Origin: an uncultured Collinsella sp.
GTDB lineage: Bacteria > Actinomycetota > Coriobacteriia > Coriobacteriales > Coriobacteriaceae
Direction of reading: 5' to 3'
Length of the DNA stretch: 64,000 nucleotides
NCBI GenBank assembly: GCA_900543505.1
Contig: UQSB01000004.1
Location: 1-64,000 of the forward strand
Part shown: positions 1 through 8,412 of the stretch, in pieces
Position numbering within the stretch: the stretch's first letter is position 1
Layout of the letters: every line of letters begins with the position of its first letter
Program-made: the position numbers and the translations under genes
Notes under the pieces: model-generated
What the model was told of the DNA's origin: nothing
What the model saw: the letters and a program-made list of their open reading frames with translations, nothing else
The model's database searches: none

Positions 1-199
1 GCCGCCCCGTCCGTTCTACTTTCTTTGGGGCAATACCGCCTCGCGGGCGAGCGGGCCAGTCGTGAAGGTGGCTGCGGCCTCCCGAGCAAACACCCCGGTG
101 CGCAAGTGTGGGGTCAAATACCAGGTCAGCTGGTGGGAACAATCTGATATTCCGCGCAACGCACGGATCGTATACGACACAGAAGGCAGGGTAGTGGAC
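1..199. other. Unassigned upstream region
   Basis: No convincing gene is seen here. The reading frame of the downstream lipoprotein stays open back to position 62, but the encoded residues look nothing like a signal peptide. A purine-rich stretch at 181-190 fits a ribosome binding site for the next gene. The region was checked for a small SRP RNA because of a short ACCAGGTCAG-like match, but the GGAA and AGCA internal loops are missing. Confidence 0.4.
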
Positions 200-1225
200 A
201 TGGTGAGGGGCAGCTTGATGCACGCGGCTCGGTTAGGTGCTGGGACCGCAGCGGTCATCGCCGTTTTGGGCTTGAGCGGATGCGCGTTCAACCCGCTGTC
301 TACGTTCACGACTCCCACGATCGACCAGATCGAGTACGAGACCGTCACGCCCGCGGTGTCGGATGATGCCCTGGTCACCCCCGGTACCCTGACGGTTGCC
401 CTCGATACCTCCGATGCGCCGCAGGCCATGCAGGGCGCTGACGGCGAGCTCACGGGGTATGCAGTCGACGCTGCCCGCGCCCTCGCAAGCCGCATGGGCC
501 TTAAGGTCGCCTTTGTCGATGCGTCCTCGGCAGGTTCCGCGCTCGGTGACAAAAAGGCTGATATCTTTATCGGCGAGATCAACTCCACGGATGGGGACGT
601 TAGCTCGCTCGGCACGTGCCTGTACGATGCCGCTTCCGTGTTCGGTAAAACCAGCGATGGTGGGTCGCTGAGCGTTTCCACCGATACCCTTAACACGTCT
701 ACTCTGGGTATCCAGATGTCCTCGGCCTCGCAGGAGGCGCTTGCTAAGCAGAGCATCACCGCCAACCAAAAGACTTACTCCAACATCAACGAGTGCTTTG
801 AGGCGCTCGAGTCCGGCGAGGTCGACTATGTGATCTGCGACTCCACGGCTGGCGGTTACCTTGCGCGACTGATGAGCGAGATCTCCTATGTCGGTGCGCT
901 CGAGGCGCCCTCGACGCTTGGTGTTGCAGGCCTTTCGTCCAATGACGAACTGTGTCGTGCCGTGAGCGATGCCCTCGACGGTATTACGGCCGACGGCACG
1001 CTCGAGGCGGTCCACTGCGTCTGGTACGGCACGATGCCCTACGACCTCACCACTAAGACGGTTTCGGGCGCTAACGTGCAGCCGGGCGACTCTGAGTCCA
1101 GCGAGACCACATCCTCCGGCAGCGAGTCCTCCGATTCCAACAATGAGACCGCATCCTCCGAAGACAAATCGTCCAGCCAGGAAGACACCATCACCGACGA
1201 CGACATTAACAAGCTTAATAGCTAG
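200..1225 (+). CDS. Solute-binding lipoprotein, amino-acid ABC type (SBP_bac_3-like)
   Basis: Predicted extracellular, membrane-anchored solute-binding protein of about 341 residues. The N-terminus has a positive start, a hydrophobic stretch and a lipobox (LSGC) about 25 residues from ATG 200, so it should be lipidated. The middle part resembles family 3 binding proteins (ALDTSDAPQAMQ, GYAVDAARALASRMGLKVAFVD, then a lobe ending in DGTLEAVHCVWYG). The last 50 residues are a Ser/Thr/Glu/Asp-rich low-complexity tail, which is unusual for the family. No permease or ATPase gene is adjacent, so the ligand is unknown and a stand-alone sensor or scavenger role is possible. ATG 200 was chosen over earlier starts because it gives a clean signal peptide; GTG 194 is an alternative. 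Confidence 0.75.
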   Translation: MVRGSLMHAARLGAGTAAVIAVLGLSGCAFNPLSTFTTPTIDQIEYETVTPAVSDDALVTPGTLTVALDTSDAPQAMQGADGELTGYAVDAARALASRMGLKVAFVDASSAGSALGDKKADIFIGEINSTDGDVSSLGTCLYDAASVFGKTSDGGSLSVSTDTLNTSTLGIQMSSASQEALAKQSITANQKTYSNINECFEALESGEVDYVICDSTAGGYLARLMSEISYVGALEAPSTLGVAGLSSNDELCRAVSDALDGITADGTLEAVHCVWYGTMPYDLTTKTVSGANVQPGDSESSETTSSGSESSDSNNETASSEDKSSSQEDTITDDDINKLNS

Positions 1226-1291
1226 TTATTGCTAGGGGTGGTGTCTCCTATGCGCTAGGAGAGATGCCCCTTCACGGTTTCAACACGCACT

Positions 1292-1325
1292 GCCGGGCTT
1301 CCCCAATAGGGGAGCCCGGCTTTTT
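1292..1325 (+). terminator. Rho-independent terminator
   Basis: A 12-13 bp G+C-rich stem (GCCGGGCTTCCCC and its complement) with loop AATA is followed by TTTTT. It ends the lipoprotein transcript. The rest of 1226-1542 shows no other clear feature apart from the leader of hpf. Confidence 0.9.
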
Positions 1326-1542
1326 CATCTCTATAAAACCAGCAGGTCAAAGCCAATTTTCGGGACCAAATACAAAGTCGCCGGCTCCCTCCTATAGCGC
1401 ACTTTGCCACAGAAAAGTGCGAGACTTCGGTATGCGGTATCAAGCAATCGTTATTCGGGTCTTTGGGAATCCGCGTGATTAAATGCACGGCAATGGGTAC
1501 ATAGCCAGTACAGTAAGTCCCCGAGGCAGATTGGAGCCACGT

Positions 1543-2127
1543 ATGGATATCAAGGTTTCTGGACGCAAGACGACGGTAACCGATGCTCTGCGTGCGCATG
1601 TGGATGAGAAGATCGGCGAGGCGCTCAAGGTTTTCGATATCGAGCCCATGACGGTCGACGTTGTACTTCGCTATGAGAAGAACCCCTCGAACCCCAACCC
1701 GGCAATCGTCGAGGTTACGGTTCGTGCCCGCGGTTCGGTGATTCGCGTTGCCGAGCACGGTGCAGATATGTACGCCGCCATCGACCTCTCCGCCGATAAG
1801 GTCACCCGCCAGCTGCGTAAGTTCAAGACTAAGGTCGTGGACAACCGCCAGGGCGGTGCCAGCGCCGCGGATGTCGCGCCGGTCGAGCGCGTCGAGGATC
1901 TGGCCGACCTGCTGCTGCCCGAGGAGGAGGACGACCTGCTCGTCCGCGAGAAAGTCATCGATGTCACCCCGATGACTGAGGAGCAGGCGCTGGTGCAGAC
2001 CGATCTGCTCGGCCACGACTTCTACGTGTTCGAGAACGCGACGACTGGCCTCATCAATGTGGTGTATCACCGTAAGAATGGTGGATATGGCATCATCAAG
2101 CCCCGCATCGAAACACTTGACGAGTAA
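1543..2127 (+). CDS. hpf: Ribosome hibernation promoting factor, long form
   Basis: Long-form HPF of 194 residues, which in the family dimerises 70S ribosomes into inactive 100S particles. The N-terminal S30AE/YfiA domain runs from MDIKVSGRKTTVTDAL to about residue 100. An acidic linker follows (EEEDDLL), then the C-terminal dimerisation domain with VIDVTPMTEEQALVQ and DFYVFENATTGLINVVYHR. ATG 1543 is preferred over an upstream in-frame start because the family begins with this strand and GGAG lies just upstream. It stands as a single gene between two terminators. Confidence 0.95.
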   Translation: MDIKVSGRKTTVTDALRAHVDEKIGEALKVFDIEPMTVDVVLRYEKNPSNPNPAIVEVTVRARGSVIRVAEHGADMYAAIDLSADKVTRQLRKFKTKVVDNRQGGASAADVAPVERVEDLADLLLPEEEDDLLVREKVIDVTPMTEEQALVQTDLLGHDFYVFENATTGLINVVYHRKNGGYGIIKPRIETLDE

Positions 2128-2131
2128 AATA

Positions 2132-2153
2132 CGTTAACTTGCATGAGTTAACG
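2132..2153. repeat. Short palindrome CGTTAACT-N6-AGTTAACG
   Basis: A perfect 8-bp inverted repeat separated by TGCATG lies immediately after the hpf stop and before its terminator. It could be part of the 3' structure or a protein-binding site; nothing else in the sequence decides. Confidence 0.4.
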
Positions 2154-2156
2154 GTT

Positions 2157-2188
2157 GGCGGCCATCCCATGCGGGTGGCCGCCTTTTT
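2157..2188 (+). terminator. Rho-independent terminator of hpf
   Basis: Stem GGCGGCCATCCC with loop ATGC and a perfect complement, followed by TTTTT. Confidence 0.9.
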
Positions 2189-2206
2189 ACGTAAGGAGTC
2201 GCTTTG

Positions 2207-3160
2207 ATGGACAAGGCCGCATCCGCCGGTCATTCGGACCGTTGCCGCATCGTCGTCGATACCTGCTGCGACTTTAGCCCCGAGGTCGCCGCGAACCTCG
2301 ATGTCGATATCTTGGGTTTCCCCTTCATTATCGATGGCGAGGAGCGCACGGATGACATCTGGTCGAGCATCACACCCAAGGAGTTTTACGATCGCATGCG
2401 CGCCGGTGCCCGCGTGTCCACCTCGGCTGTGTCGCTCGGTCGCTATATCGAGTTCTTTACCGAGTGCGCCAAAGAGGGCACGCCCACGGTCTACCTGTGC
2501 TTTACCTCGGCGCTGTCGTCGAGCTACAACTCCGCGTGCCAGGCGGCGGACGCCGTGCGCGCCGAGTATCCCAACTTTGAGCTGTACGTGGTCGACAACG
2601 CTCTGCCCTGTGCGACCGGCGAGCTCTTGGCGCTTGAGGCCGTGCGTCAGCGTTCGGCGGGACTGACCGCCAAGCAGCTGGTCGACTGGGCAAACGAGGC
2701 CAAGACCTATGTCCACGGTTACTTTACGCTCGAGAGCTTTGACGCGCTGGCTGCCGGCGGTCGCATTCCGCCCGCGGCGGCGCAACTCACGGCTAAGCTC
2801 GATGTCAAGCCCGAGCTCTCCTACGACCTGGCCGGCTCGCTGTCGCTGATCGGCGTCAACCGCGGCCGCAAGAAGGCGCTCAAGTCCATCCTCAAGTCGT
2901 TCCGTGAGAACTACGTGCCCGATCGCACTATGCCCATCGCCATTATGACTGCCGATGCCGAGAAGGACGGCGACTGGCTCGAGGCCGCCGTTCGCAAGGA
3001 GGAGGGCTGCGCCGACGTCACGATTATCCGTAGTTCCGTCGGTCCTACCATCGGCTCGCACGTGGGGCCCGGCATGGTGGCACTTGCGTTTTGGGGCAAG
3101 AACCGCGCCGAGAAAGCCTCGCTTTCCGACCGCATCGCGCGCCGTGTGCGCGGCGAGTAG
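2207..3160 (+). CDS. DegV family protein
   Basis: DegV proteins bind fatty acids and, as FakB, present them to the fatty acid kinase FakA. This 317-residue protein has the family landmarks: VDTCCDFSPEVAANL near the start, VSTSAVSLGRYIEFF, SSYNSACQAA, and the C-terminal half with FTLESFDALAAGGRI. ATG 2207 is preceded by TAAGGAG at good spacing; a TTG two codons' width upstream is less likely. No FakA-like kinase gene is present in the window, so a partner would have to be encoded elsewhere. Confidence 0.9.
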   Translation: MDKAASAGHSDRCRIVVDTCCDFSPEVAANLDVDILGFPFIIDGEERTDDIWSSITPKEFYDRMRAGARVSTSAVSLGRYIEFFTECAKEGTPTVYLCFTSALSSSYNSACQAADAVRAEYPNFELYVVDNALPCATGELLALEAVRQRSAGLTAKQLVDWANEAKTYVHGYFTLESFDALAAGGRIPPAAAQLTAKLDVKPELSYDLAGSLSLIGVNRGRKKALKSILKSFRENYVPDRTMPIAIMTADAEKDGDWLEAAVRKEEGCADVTIIRSSVGPTIGSHVGPGMVALAFWGKNRAEKASLSDRIARRVRGE

Positions 3161-3252
3161 ACAGGCGCTACGACCACGGGCGCCTCGCAGCTCAAGCGCT
3201 GGCGCTGAGTATTCAACCTGGTAATAACACCCAACCCAAAAGGAAAGGTTTC

Positions 3253-4332
3253 ATGGCAAACAAGCTCTCCGTCGCATTTATCGGCACCGGAATCATGGGT
3301 GCCCCCATTGCCGGCCACATCCTGGATGCCGGCTATCCCGTCACGGTCAACAACCGCACTAAGTCCAAGGCCGCCGCGCTTATCGAGCGCGGTGCCGTTT
3401 GGGCCGATACGCCGGCAGATGCCGTGGCGAACGCCGACGTCGTCTTTACCATGGTGGGTTATCCCTCCGAGGTCGAGGAGCTCTACCTGGCGGGCGACGG
3501 CCTGCTCGCGTGCACTAAGCCCGGCGCGGTCCTGATCGACCTCACCACAAGCTCGCCCGAGCTGGCGCGCGACATTGCCGAGGCCGCCCAGGTTTCTGGT
3601 CGCATGGCGTTTGACTGCCCCGTCACCGGCGGCGAGTCGGGTGCTATCGCCGGCACGCTCACGGCTATCGTGGGCGCTACCGAGAACGACATCGCGCCGG
3701 TCCGCGATGTCCTTGCCACCTTTGCGGCCAACATCTGCTGCTTCGACGGCGCTGGCAAGGGCCAGGCTGCCAAGCTCGCCAACCAGGTGTCGCTGGGTGC
3801 CTGCATGGTCGGCATGGCAGACGCCATGGCATTTGCCGAGCTTAGCGGCCTTGACCTGGAGAAGACCCGCCAGATGATCCTGGGCGGTACCGGCAAGTCC
3901 GGCGCCATGGAGAGCCTGGCTCCCAAGGCGCTCGACGGCGACTACAAGCCCGGCTTTATGGTCGAGCACTTCATTAAGGACCTGCGCCTGGCCCTTGCTT
4001 ACGCCGACGACCGCGAGCTCGCGCTGCCCGGCGCCGACGTGGCCTTTACGCTCTACGACATGCTCGACGCTATCGGTGGCGCCAAGCTGGGCACCCAGGC
4101 CATCACGGTCCTCTATAAGGAGGAGGCCGATGCCATCGCCGCCGGTCTGGACTGGTCGCAGTATCGTCCCGAGGAGCATGGCGCTCACGAGGAAGGTTGC
4201 GGTTGCGGCGAGCACGGCGAGGACCATGAGTGCGGTTGTGGCCATCACCACGGCGAGGACCACGAGTGCTGCGGCGGCCACGGCCATGACGACGGCCACG
4301 AGTGCTGCTGTGGCCACCATCACGGGGAGTAG
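3253..4332 (+). CDS. 3-hydroxyisobutyrate/tartronate-semialdehyde-type dehydrogenase with His/Cys-rich tail
   Basis: NAD(P)-dependent beta-hydroxyacid dehydrogenase family member. The Rossmann motif GTGIMGAPIAGHI lies at the start, the substrate-binding signature DCPVTGGESGAIAGT in the middle, and the catalytic-lysine motif GKGQAAKLANQ after it. The catalytic core ends near residue 306, the normal family length. It is followed by a tail of about 53 residues containing 9 Cys and 14 His in repeats such as HECGCGHHHGEDHEC and HECCCGHHHGE. Such a tail is typical of nickel/zinc/copper-binding appendages, not of this enzyme family. ATG 3253 has AGGAAAGG upstream. The substrate is not determined. 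The next gene begins 5 bp after the stop, suggesting an operon. Confidence 0.88.
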   Translation: MANKLSVAFIGTGIMGAPIAGHILDAGYPVTVNNRTKSKAAALIERGAVWADTPADAVANADVVFTMVGYPSEVEELYLAGDGLLACTKPGAVLIDLTTSSPELARDIAEAAQVSGRMAFDCPVTGGESGAIAGTLTAIVGATENDIAPVRDVLATFAANICCFDGAGKGQAAKLANQVSLGACMVGMADAMAFAELSGLDLEKTRQMILGGTGKSGAMESLAPKALDGDYKPGFMVEHFIKDLRLALAYADDRELALPGADVAFTLYDMLDAIGGAKLGTQAITVLYKEEADAIAAGLDWSQYRPEEHGAHEEGCGCGEHGEDHECGCGHHHGEDHECCGGHGHDDGHECCCGHHHGE

Positions 4333-4337
4333 CGCCC

Positions 4338-4766
4338 ATGAGCTGGACGTTCGTGGTGCTTGCGCTGGTGCTCTTTCTCTTTGCGATCTACATCGGCTTT
4401 CTGTGCGGCCAGTGGGCGTGCGAAAAGCGTGTCATCACCAAGCGCGACTACTGGATTGCCAACTTTGCAGGAGCGGCGGCAGTCGTCCTGCTGACCTGGG
4501 TGTTCTCGCTGTTCCCGCTGGTGCAGTTTGCGCCGATCGGCTGGCTCGGTGGCTTTATCGCCGGCCTTAAGATGAGCTTTGGCGAGTCCGTCGGTCCGTG
4601 GCGCAAGCACGACGAGGTCTTTAACGTCAACAAGGCTCATCGAGCCGCCGCCGACGCGGGCGATGCCGAGGAACGCCGCCGTGCACGTCGCAATGGCGCG
4701 GCCGACCGACAGCTCATCTCGGTCACCGATGACAGCAAGGGTGCTGGCAAGCACGCCAAGAAATAA
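4338..4766 (+). CDS. Small membrane protein of unknown function
   Basis: A 142-residue protein with a first transmembrane segment at about residues 3-22 (FVVLALVLFLFAIYIGFLCG) and further hydrophobic stretches at about 40-75, followed by a charged cytoplasmic tail rich in Arg, Lys and Ala. It starts 5 bp after the dehydrogenase stop, so the two are probably co-transcribed. No family was recognised. Confidence 0.75.
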   Translation: MSWTFVVLALVLFLFAIYIGFLCGQWACEKRVITKRDYWIANFAGAAAVVLLTWVFSLFPLVQFAPIGWLGGFIAGLKMSFGESVGPWRKHDEVFNVNKAHRAAADAGDAEERRRARRNGAADRQLISVTDDSKGAGKHAKK

Positions 4767-4781
4767 AAAGAAGAGGTAACT

Positions 4782-5480
4782 ATGGCAGAAAACAAAGACG
4801 AACAGCTCACCGACGAGGAGCTGGCACAGCTCCAGCTGGCAGAGGAGAACGAGAACGCCGTCGATCGACTGGTCCAGGAGCTCGGCTGCCCCACGCGCCG
4901 CATCCGCCAGTTTGCCGCCCGCGTGCTGCACCTGCTTGCCGAGCGCGATCCGCAGCGCGTCGAGCCCTGCGTACCCGCGCTGATCGAGGCGCTCGACCGC
5001 CCCGAGGCGCAGACCCGCTGGGAGGCCCTCGATGCCCTGACGGCGCTCGCCACCACCTGCCCCGAGCAGCTGGGCGATGCCTTTGAGGGTGCCGAGACCG
5101 CACTGTTCGACGAGATCTCCTCCACGCTGCGCTATGCCGCCTTCCGCCTGCTGTGCGTGTGGGGCGCCACGAGTGTCGAGCGTTCGCGCGAGGCTTGGCC
5201 CATCCTGGACGAGGCCATCCAGTGCTACCACGGCGACCTTGAGTATCGCGATATGCTCGGTTGCCTGTACGAGTTTTGCCAGGGCGAGATCGACGCCGAG
5301 GTTGCCGAGAAGCTTGCGCTGCGCCTTAAGTTCGATGCCGAGAACGGCAAGGGCAGCTATCTCAAGGCGCGTTCGAGCGAGATTTGCGAAATGCTTGTTA
5401 AACGTTTTGGCCTGGATCTCTCCAAAAAGAAGAAGCGTGCTAGCGTTAAAAAATCTGACGACGCCGAAGACGAGGAGTAA
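4782..5480 (+). CDS. HEAT-repeat-like soluble protein
   Basis: A 232-residue alpha-helical protein. Residues 25-130 read as two or three HEAT-like helical pairs (RRIRQFAARVLHLLAERDP, CVPALIEALDRPEAQTRWEALDALTALA, LRYAAFRLLCVWGA). The C-terminus is Lys-rich then acidic. The arrangement suggests a protein-binding scaffold with no enzymatic motif. It lies 15 bp after the membrane protein and 6 bp before the isocitrate-type dehydrogenase, so all four genes 3253-6572 may form one operon. Confidence 0.75.
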   Translation: MAENKDEQLTDEELAQLQLAEENENAVDRLVQELGCPTRRIRQFAARVLHLLAERDPQRVEPCVPALIEALDRPEAQTRWEALDALTALATTCPEQLGDAFEGAETALFDEISSTLRYAAFRLLCVWGATSVERSREAWPILDEAIQCYHGDLEYRDMLGCLYEFCQGEIDAEVAEKLALRLKFDAENGKGSYLKARSSEICEMLVKRFGLDLSKKKKRASVKKSDDAEDEE

Positions 5481-5486
5481 CAGATT

Positions 5487-6572
5487 ATGGCGCACGATGT
5501 AGTCCTGATTCCCGGTGACGGCATCGGTCCCGAGATTACGCAGGCCATGCGCCGCGTGGTCGAGGCCACCGGTGTCCAGATCAACTGGAACGTCCAGGAG
5601 GCCGGTGCCGGCGTCATGGACGAGTTTGGCACGCCGCTGCCCCAACATGTGCTCGATGCGGTCGCCGAGACCAAGGTTGCCATCAAGGGCCCCATCACCA
5701 CGCCGGTCGGCACGGGTTTCCGCAGCGTTAACGTCGCCCTGCGCAAGCACTTTGACCTGTATGCCTGCGTGCGTCCCTGTCTGTCGCAGCCGGGCGACGG
5801 CTCGCGCTTCCGCGACGTTGACCTGGTCATCGTGCGCGAGAACACCGAGGACCTCTACGCCGGTATCGAGTTCGATGAGGGTGCTGCCGAGGTCGAGGAG
5901 CTTTCGCAGCTCGTCGAGCGCTCGGGCCAGAAGACCTTCGCCGCGGATTCCGCCATCTCGATCAAGCCCATCTCTATCGCCAAGAGCCGCCGTATTGTGG
6001 AGTACGCCTTTGAGTATGCCCGCCGCTGCGGCCGCAAAAAGGTGACGGCTGTGCACAAGGCCAATATCATGAAGGCGACCGACGGCCTGTTCCTGCGCGT
6101 TGCGCGCGAGGTGGCCGCGGGCTATCCCGACATTGAGTTCAACGACAAGATCGTCGACGCCACCTGCATGGGCCTGGTCCAGAACCCCAACGACTTCGAT
6201 GTCCTGGTGCTGCCAAACCTGTACGGCGACATCGTGAGCGACCTGTGCGCCGGCCTGGTGGGCGGCCTGGGTATGGCCCCCGGCTCCAACATCGGTGCCG
6301 ACTGCGCCATCTTTGAGGCGACGCACGGCTCTGCGCCTGATATCGCGGGGCAGGATATTGCCAACCCCACGGCCGAGATCCTCTCTGCTGCGATGATGCT
6401 CGATCACCTGGGTGAGAACGACGCGGCCAACCGCATTCGCGCCGCCGTCTCTGCCACTCTCGACGAGGGCGAACAGGTTACCGGTGACGTGCGTCGTGCC
6501 CAGACTGGCTCCGTCGAGGGGGCCGTGGGTACGCAGGCCTTTGCCGATGCCGTTATCGCGCACCTAGCTTAA
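5487..6572 (+). CDS. icd: Isocitrate/isopropylmalate dehydrogenase family, NAD-isocitrate type
   Basis: Oxidative decarboxylase of 361 residues. Motifs include LIPGDGIGPEITQAM at the N-terminus, the substrate loop GTGFRSVNVALRKHFDLYA, RENTEDLYAGIE, the KANIMK catalytic lysine region, NLYGDIVSDL metal ligands and the cofactor loop HGSAPDIAGQ. The RENTEDLYAGIE form and the short length fit NAD-dependent isocitrate or homoisocitrate dehydrogenase better than LeuB. No leucine genes are nearby and no other TCA-cycle genes are present, so glutamate synthesis is the likely purpose. The exact substrate remains an inference. Confidence 0.82.
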   Translation: MAHDVVLIPGDGIGPEITQAMRRVVEATGVQINWNVQEAGAGVMDEFGTPLPQHVLDAVAETKVAIKGPITTPVGTGFRSVNVALRKHFDLYACVRPCLSQPGDGSRFRDVDLVIVRENTEDLYAGIEFDEGAAEVEELSQLVERSGQKTFAADSAISIKPISIAKSRRIVEYAFEYARRCGRKKVTAVHKANIMKATDGLFLRVAREVAAGYPDIEFNDKIVDATCMGLVQNPNDFDVLVLPNLYGDIVSDLCAGLVGGLGMAPGSNIGADCAIFEATHGSAPDIAGQDIANPTAEILSAAMMLDHLGENDAANRIRAAVSATLDEGEQVTGDVRRAQTGSVEGAVGTQAFADAVIAHLA

Positions 6573-6631
6573 GGCATGCAGGCTGCAAACGCCTAAATAG
6601 TACTTAAGTGTTTGCGTATAACCTAAGAATC

Positions 6632-6666
6632 AATACGCCCGGCGCTCTGTCGGGCGTATTCTATTG
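6632..6666 (+). terminator. Probable terminator, weak U-tract
   Basis: Perfect 9-bp stem AATACGCCC/GGGCGTATT with a loop of about 11 bases, followed only by CTATT. It separates the icd operon from the next gene. Confidence 0.6.
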
Positions 6667-6698
6667 CGGACTATGTTTCCTAACAAGGAGTAACTGAT

Positions 6699-7784
6699 AT
6701 GGGTCTGATTCAAAAGAAGGACGAGAAGGACGAGATCGACGGCATCCAGATCATCGAGCGCGGCGAAGGCCCCGACGGTGACGAGACCGAGAAGATCGAT
6801 CTGGTCGCCGGTACGTCTGCCGAGCACATCGCTGCTGGCACGACGGCCGAGGAAGAGGACGCCCGCCTGGAGGCTCAGATCGCCGCGGACGCCGCTGACG
6901 AGAATCTGATGCCCGAGGAGCAGGATGAGGACAACGACCCCGACGCGGATGACCACGCATCCAGGCACAAGAAGACGATGATTGCCGCCTTTGTGGTCGC
7001 AGTCGTGATCGCTGCTGTGGTCGGCTTCTTTATTGGCAATGGCGGCTTTGGTGGCAAGGGCGTCGGTTCGTCGACCCTGACCGAGGACCAGCTCGATTCG
7101 ACCGTGGCAAGCTATAGTTATAACGGCAAGAAGAGCGACATCACCGCGCGCGAGGCCATCGAGAGCCAGTACAGCCTCGATACCGTCAAGGATAGCGATG
7201 GCAACTACACCGCTCCTTCTGCCGATGTCATCCTGTCCTACGTGCGCAACAAGATTCTGCTCGATGCTGCCGAGGACGAGGGCATTACCGTCTCTTCTAA
7301 GGAGATGAAGAAGTACGCCGAGGATTCCATCGGCACCTCCGACTACAAGACCATGGCAAAACAGTACGGCGTGTCCAAGGATCAGGCCAAGCAGATCGTC
7401 CGTCAGTCCGCGACGCTGCAGAAGCTCTACAAGAAGAAGGTGGGCGATGCTTCCGCGAGCATGCCGACCGCTCCGACCGAGCCTTCTGACGGCAACGAGG
7501 ACACCGCGAGCAAGGATTACGCCGATTACATCATCAACCTTGCCGGTGACGAGTGGGATAGCTCGAAGGGCACCTGGAAGGACGAGAACAGCACCTACGC
7601 TAAGGCCTTCGCTAACGATGCCTTTACCGCCGAAAGTGCCACCTATAAGCAGGCCATGACCGCCTATTACACCGCTTACCAGCAGTATTCTTCGCAGGCT
7701 TCGAGCGCCAGCTCCAAGTGGACCGAGTATGCCAACGGCCTGTACGCCAAGGCCAACATCAGCATCTACGGCCTGTTTGCGTAA
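6699..7784 (+). CDS. Membrane-anchored SurA/PrsA N-domain-like protein
   Basis: A 361-residue protein with a strongly acidic cytoplasmic N-terminus (about residues 1-90), one transmembrane helix at about 93-113 (AAFVVAVVIAAVVGFFIG) and an extracellular part. The latter contains a helical segment resembling the SurA N-terminal chaperone domain (DVILSYVRNKILLDAAEDEGITVS, EMKKYAEDSIG, YGVSKDQAKQIVRQSATLQKLYKKKV). No PPIase domain follows; the C-terminus is Ser/Ala/Tyr-rich. A role in folding exported proteins is suggested but not shown. AACAAGGAG precedes ATG 6699. Confidence 0.7.
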   Translation: MGLIQKKDEKDEIDGIQIIERGEGPDGDETEKIDLVAGTSAEHIAAGTTAEEEDARLEAQIAADAADENLMPEEQDEDNDPDADDHASRHKKTMIAAFVVAVVIAAVVGFFIGNGGFGGKGVGSSTLTEDQLDSTVASYSYNGKKSDITAREAIESQYSLDTVKDSDGNYTAPSADVILSYVRNKILLDAAEDEGITVSSKEMKKYAEDSIGTSDYKTMAKQYGVSKDQAKQIVRQSATLQKLYKKKVGDASASMPTAPTEPSDGNEDTASKDYADYIINLAGDEWDSSKGTWKDENSTYAKAFANDAFTAESATYKQAMTAYYTAYQQYSSQASSASSKWTEYANGLYAKANISIYGLFA

Positions 7785-7827
7785 GATCTGTCTGCACTAC
7801 TGCGCGCTAACCGATCTACCTGATTAA

Positions 7828-7864
7828 GCCCGCTAGAACGACAACGTTCTAGCGGGCATTTTGT
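7828..7864 (+). terminator. Rho-independent terminator
   Basis: Perfect 13-bp stem GCCCGCTAGAACG with loop ACAA, followed by ATTTTGTT. Confidence 0.88.
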
Positions 7865-7940
7865 TACCGAAATCACTAGGATAGGACTTGCGCCCGTGCA
7901 AGTGCTTCATCGGGTATCCTCAATTCATCCTGGAAAACGG

Positions 7941-7991
7941 CCGTAAACGATTGCAAATAACCGGTGAACGGTCAAAAACTACCGTTCACCG
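7941..7991. promoter_or_regulatory. GTRAACG repeat site a (amino-sugar PTS operon)
   Basis: GTAAACG at 7943-7949 and GTGAACG at 7964-7970 lie in the same orientation exactly 21 bp apart. A third copy in reverse orientation (CGTTCAC, 7983-7989) makes a perfect 11-bp inverted repeat, CGGTGAACGGT-N8-ACCGTTCACCG, with the second. The same 21-bp arrangement recurs at 8182, 28703, 29890, 31965 and 45604. Confidence 0.6.
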
Positions 7992-8152
7992 ATAATATCG
8001 AAACTGGTTCTAACTGGTATTAAGTCAAAAAGACCAATTCACAAATCTTCACAATGACCTGCATTTTTTCTACACGCCATTTTTAGCCACCCTGCGTTGT
8101 TTAGACACGAAAAAAGTTCCGATCTTTGGCCAAGGCATTTCAAAACGATTAC

Positions 8153-8164
8153 AAAACCGCAGGT
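8153..8164 (+). repeat. AAAACCGCAGGT motif
   Basis: This 12-mer is the same as the internal core of the palindromic elements at 19473 and 57000. Here no convincing long flanking arms are visible, so it may be a decayed element. The rest of 7865-8280 holds A+T-rich, apparently non-coding DNA. Confidence 0.4.
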
Positions 8165-8179
8165 AGAAGTGTTAACGAG

Positions 8180-8211
8180 CGGTAAACGGTCGATTTTTCG
8201 CCGTGAACGGC
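8180..8211 (+). promoter_or_regulatory. GTRAACG repeat site b (amino-sugar PTS operon)
   Basis: GTAAACG at 8182-8188 and GTGAACG at 8203-8209, direct orientation, 21 bp between equivalent bases. It lies about 200 bp upstream of the EIIA start and 100 bp upstream of the GntR operator. Confidence 0.6.
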
Positions 8212-8285
8212 GCAAAAACGTTTTACTGTGTGAATCAGCGAAAGCGACCTCTTCTGTGGTGATATAGTGACAACAACACGTCACG

Positions 8286-8316
8286 TGGTTACTACCAGTT
8301 GAGAGACCACTGGTCT
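8286..8316. promoter_or_regulatory. Candidate GntR (AgaR/NagR-type) double operator
   Basis: TGGTTACTACCA (8286-8297) is a TGGT-N4-ACCA palindrome of the kind bound by HutC/NagR/DasR-type GntR proteins. It is followed by the perfect palindrome AGACCA-C-TGGTCT (8304-8316). The first is repeated exactly before agaS at 12576. Half-sites also occur near 8003-8020. A possible -10 (TATAGT, 8263-8268) lies just upstream, so a repressor here would block transcription of the PTS operon. Confidence 0.7.
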
Positions 8317-8412
8317 TAAAGAACGCTTTCCAAGAAGCTTTAAGGGCACCTGCCCGCTGGCTTCCGAAAACATCGGACTCGTATCGTACACACCTTCGGA
8401 AGGGAAATTTGA

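Noticed and set aside
60..180. SRP (4.5S-like) RNA
   Set aside because: A short ACCAGGTCAG match exists, but the conserved GGAA/AGCA asymmetric loop of domain IV is missing on both strands.
4320..6563. 747-codon minus-strand open frame
   Set aside because: It runs antisense through three well-supported plus-strand genes and has no family motifs; G+C-rich codon bias keeps this frame open.
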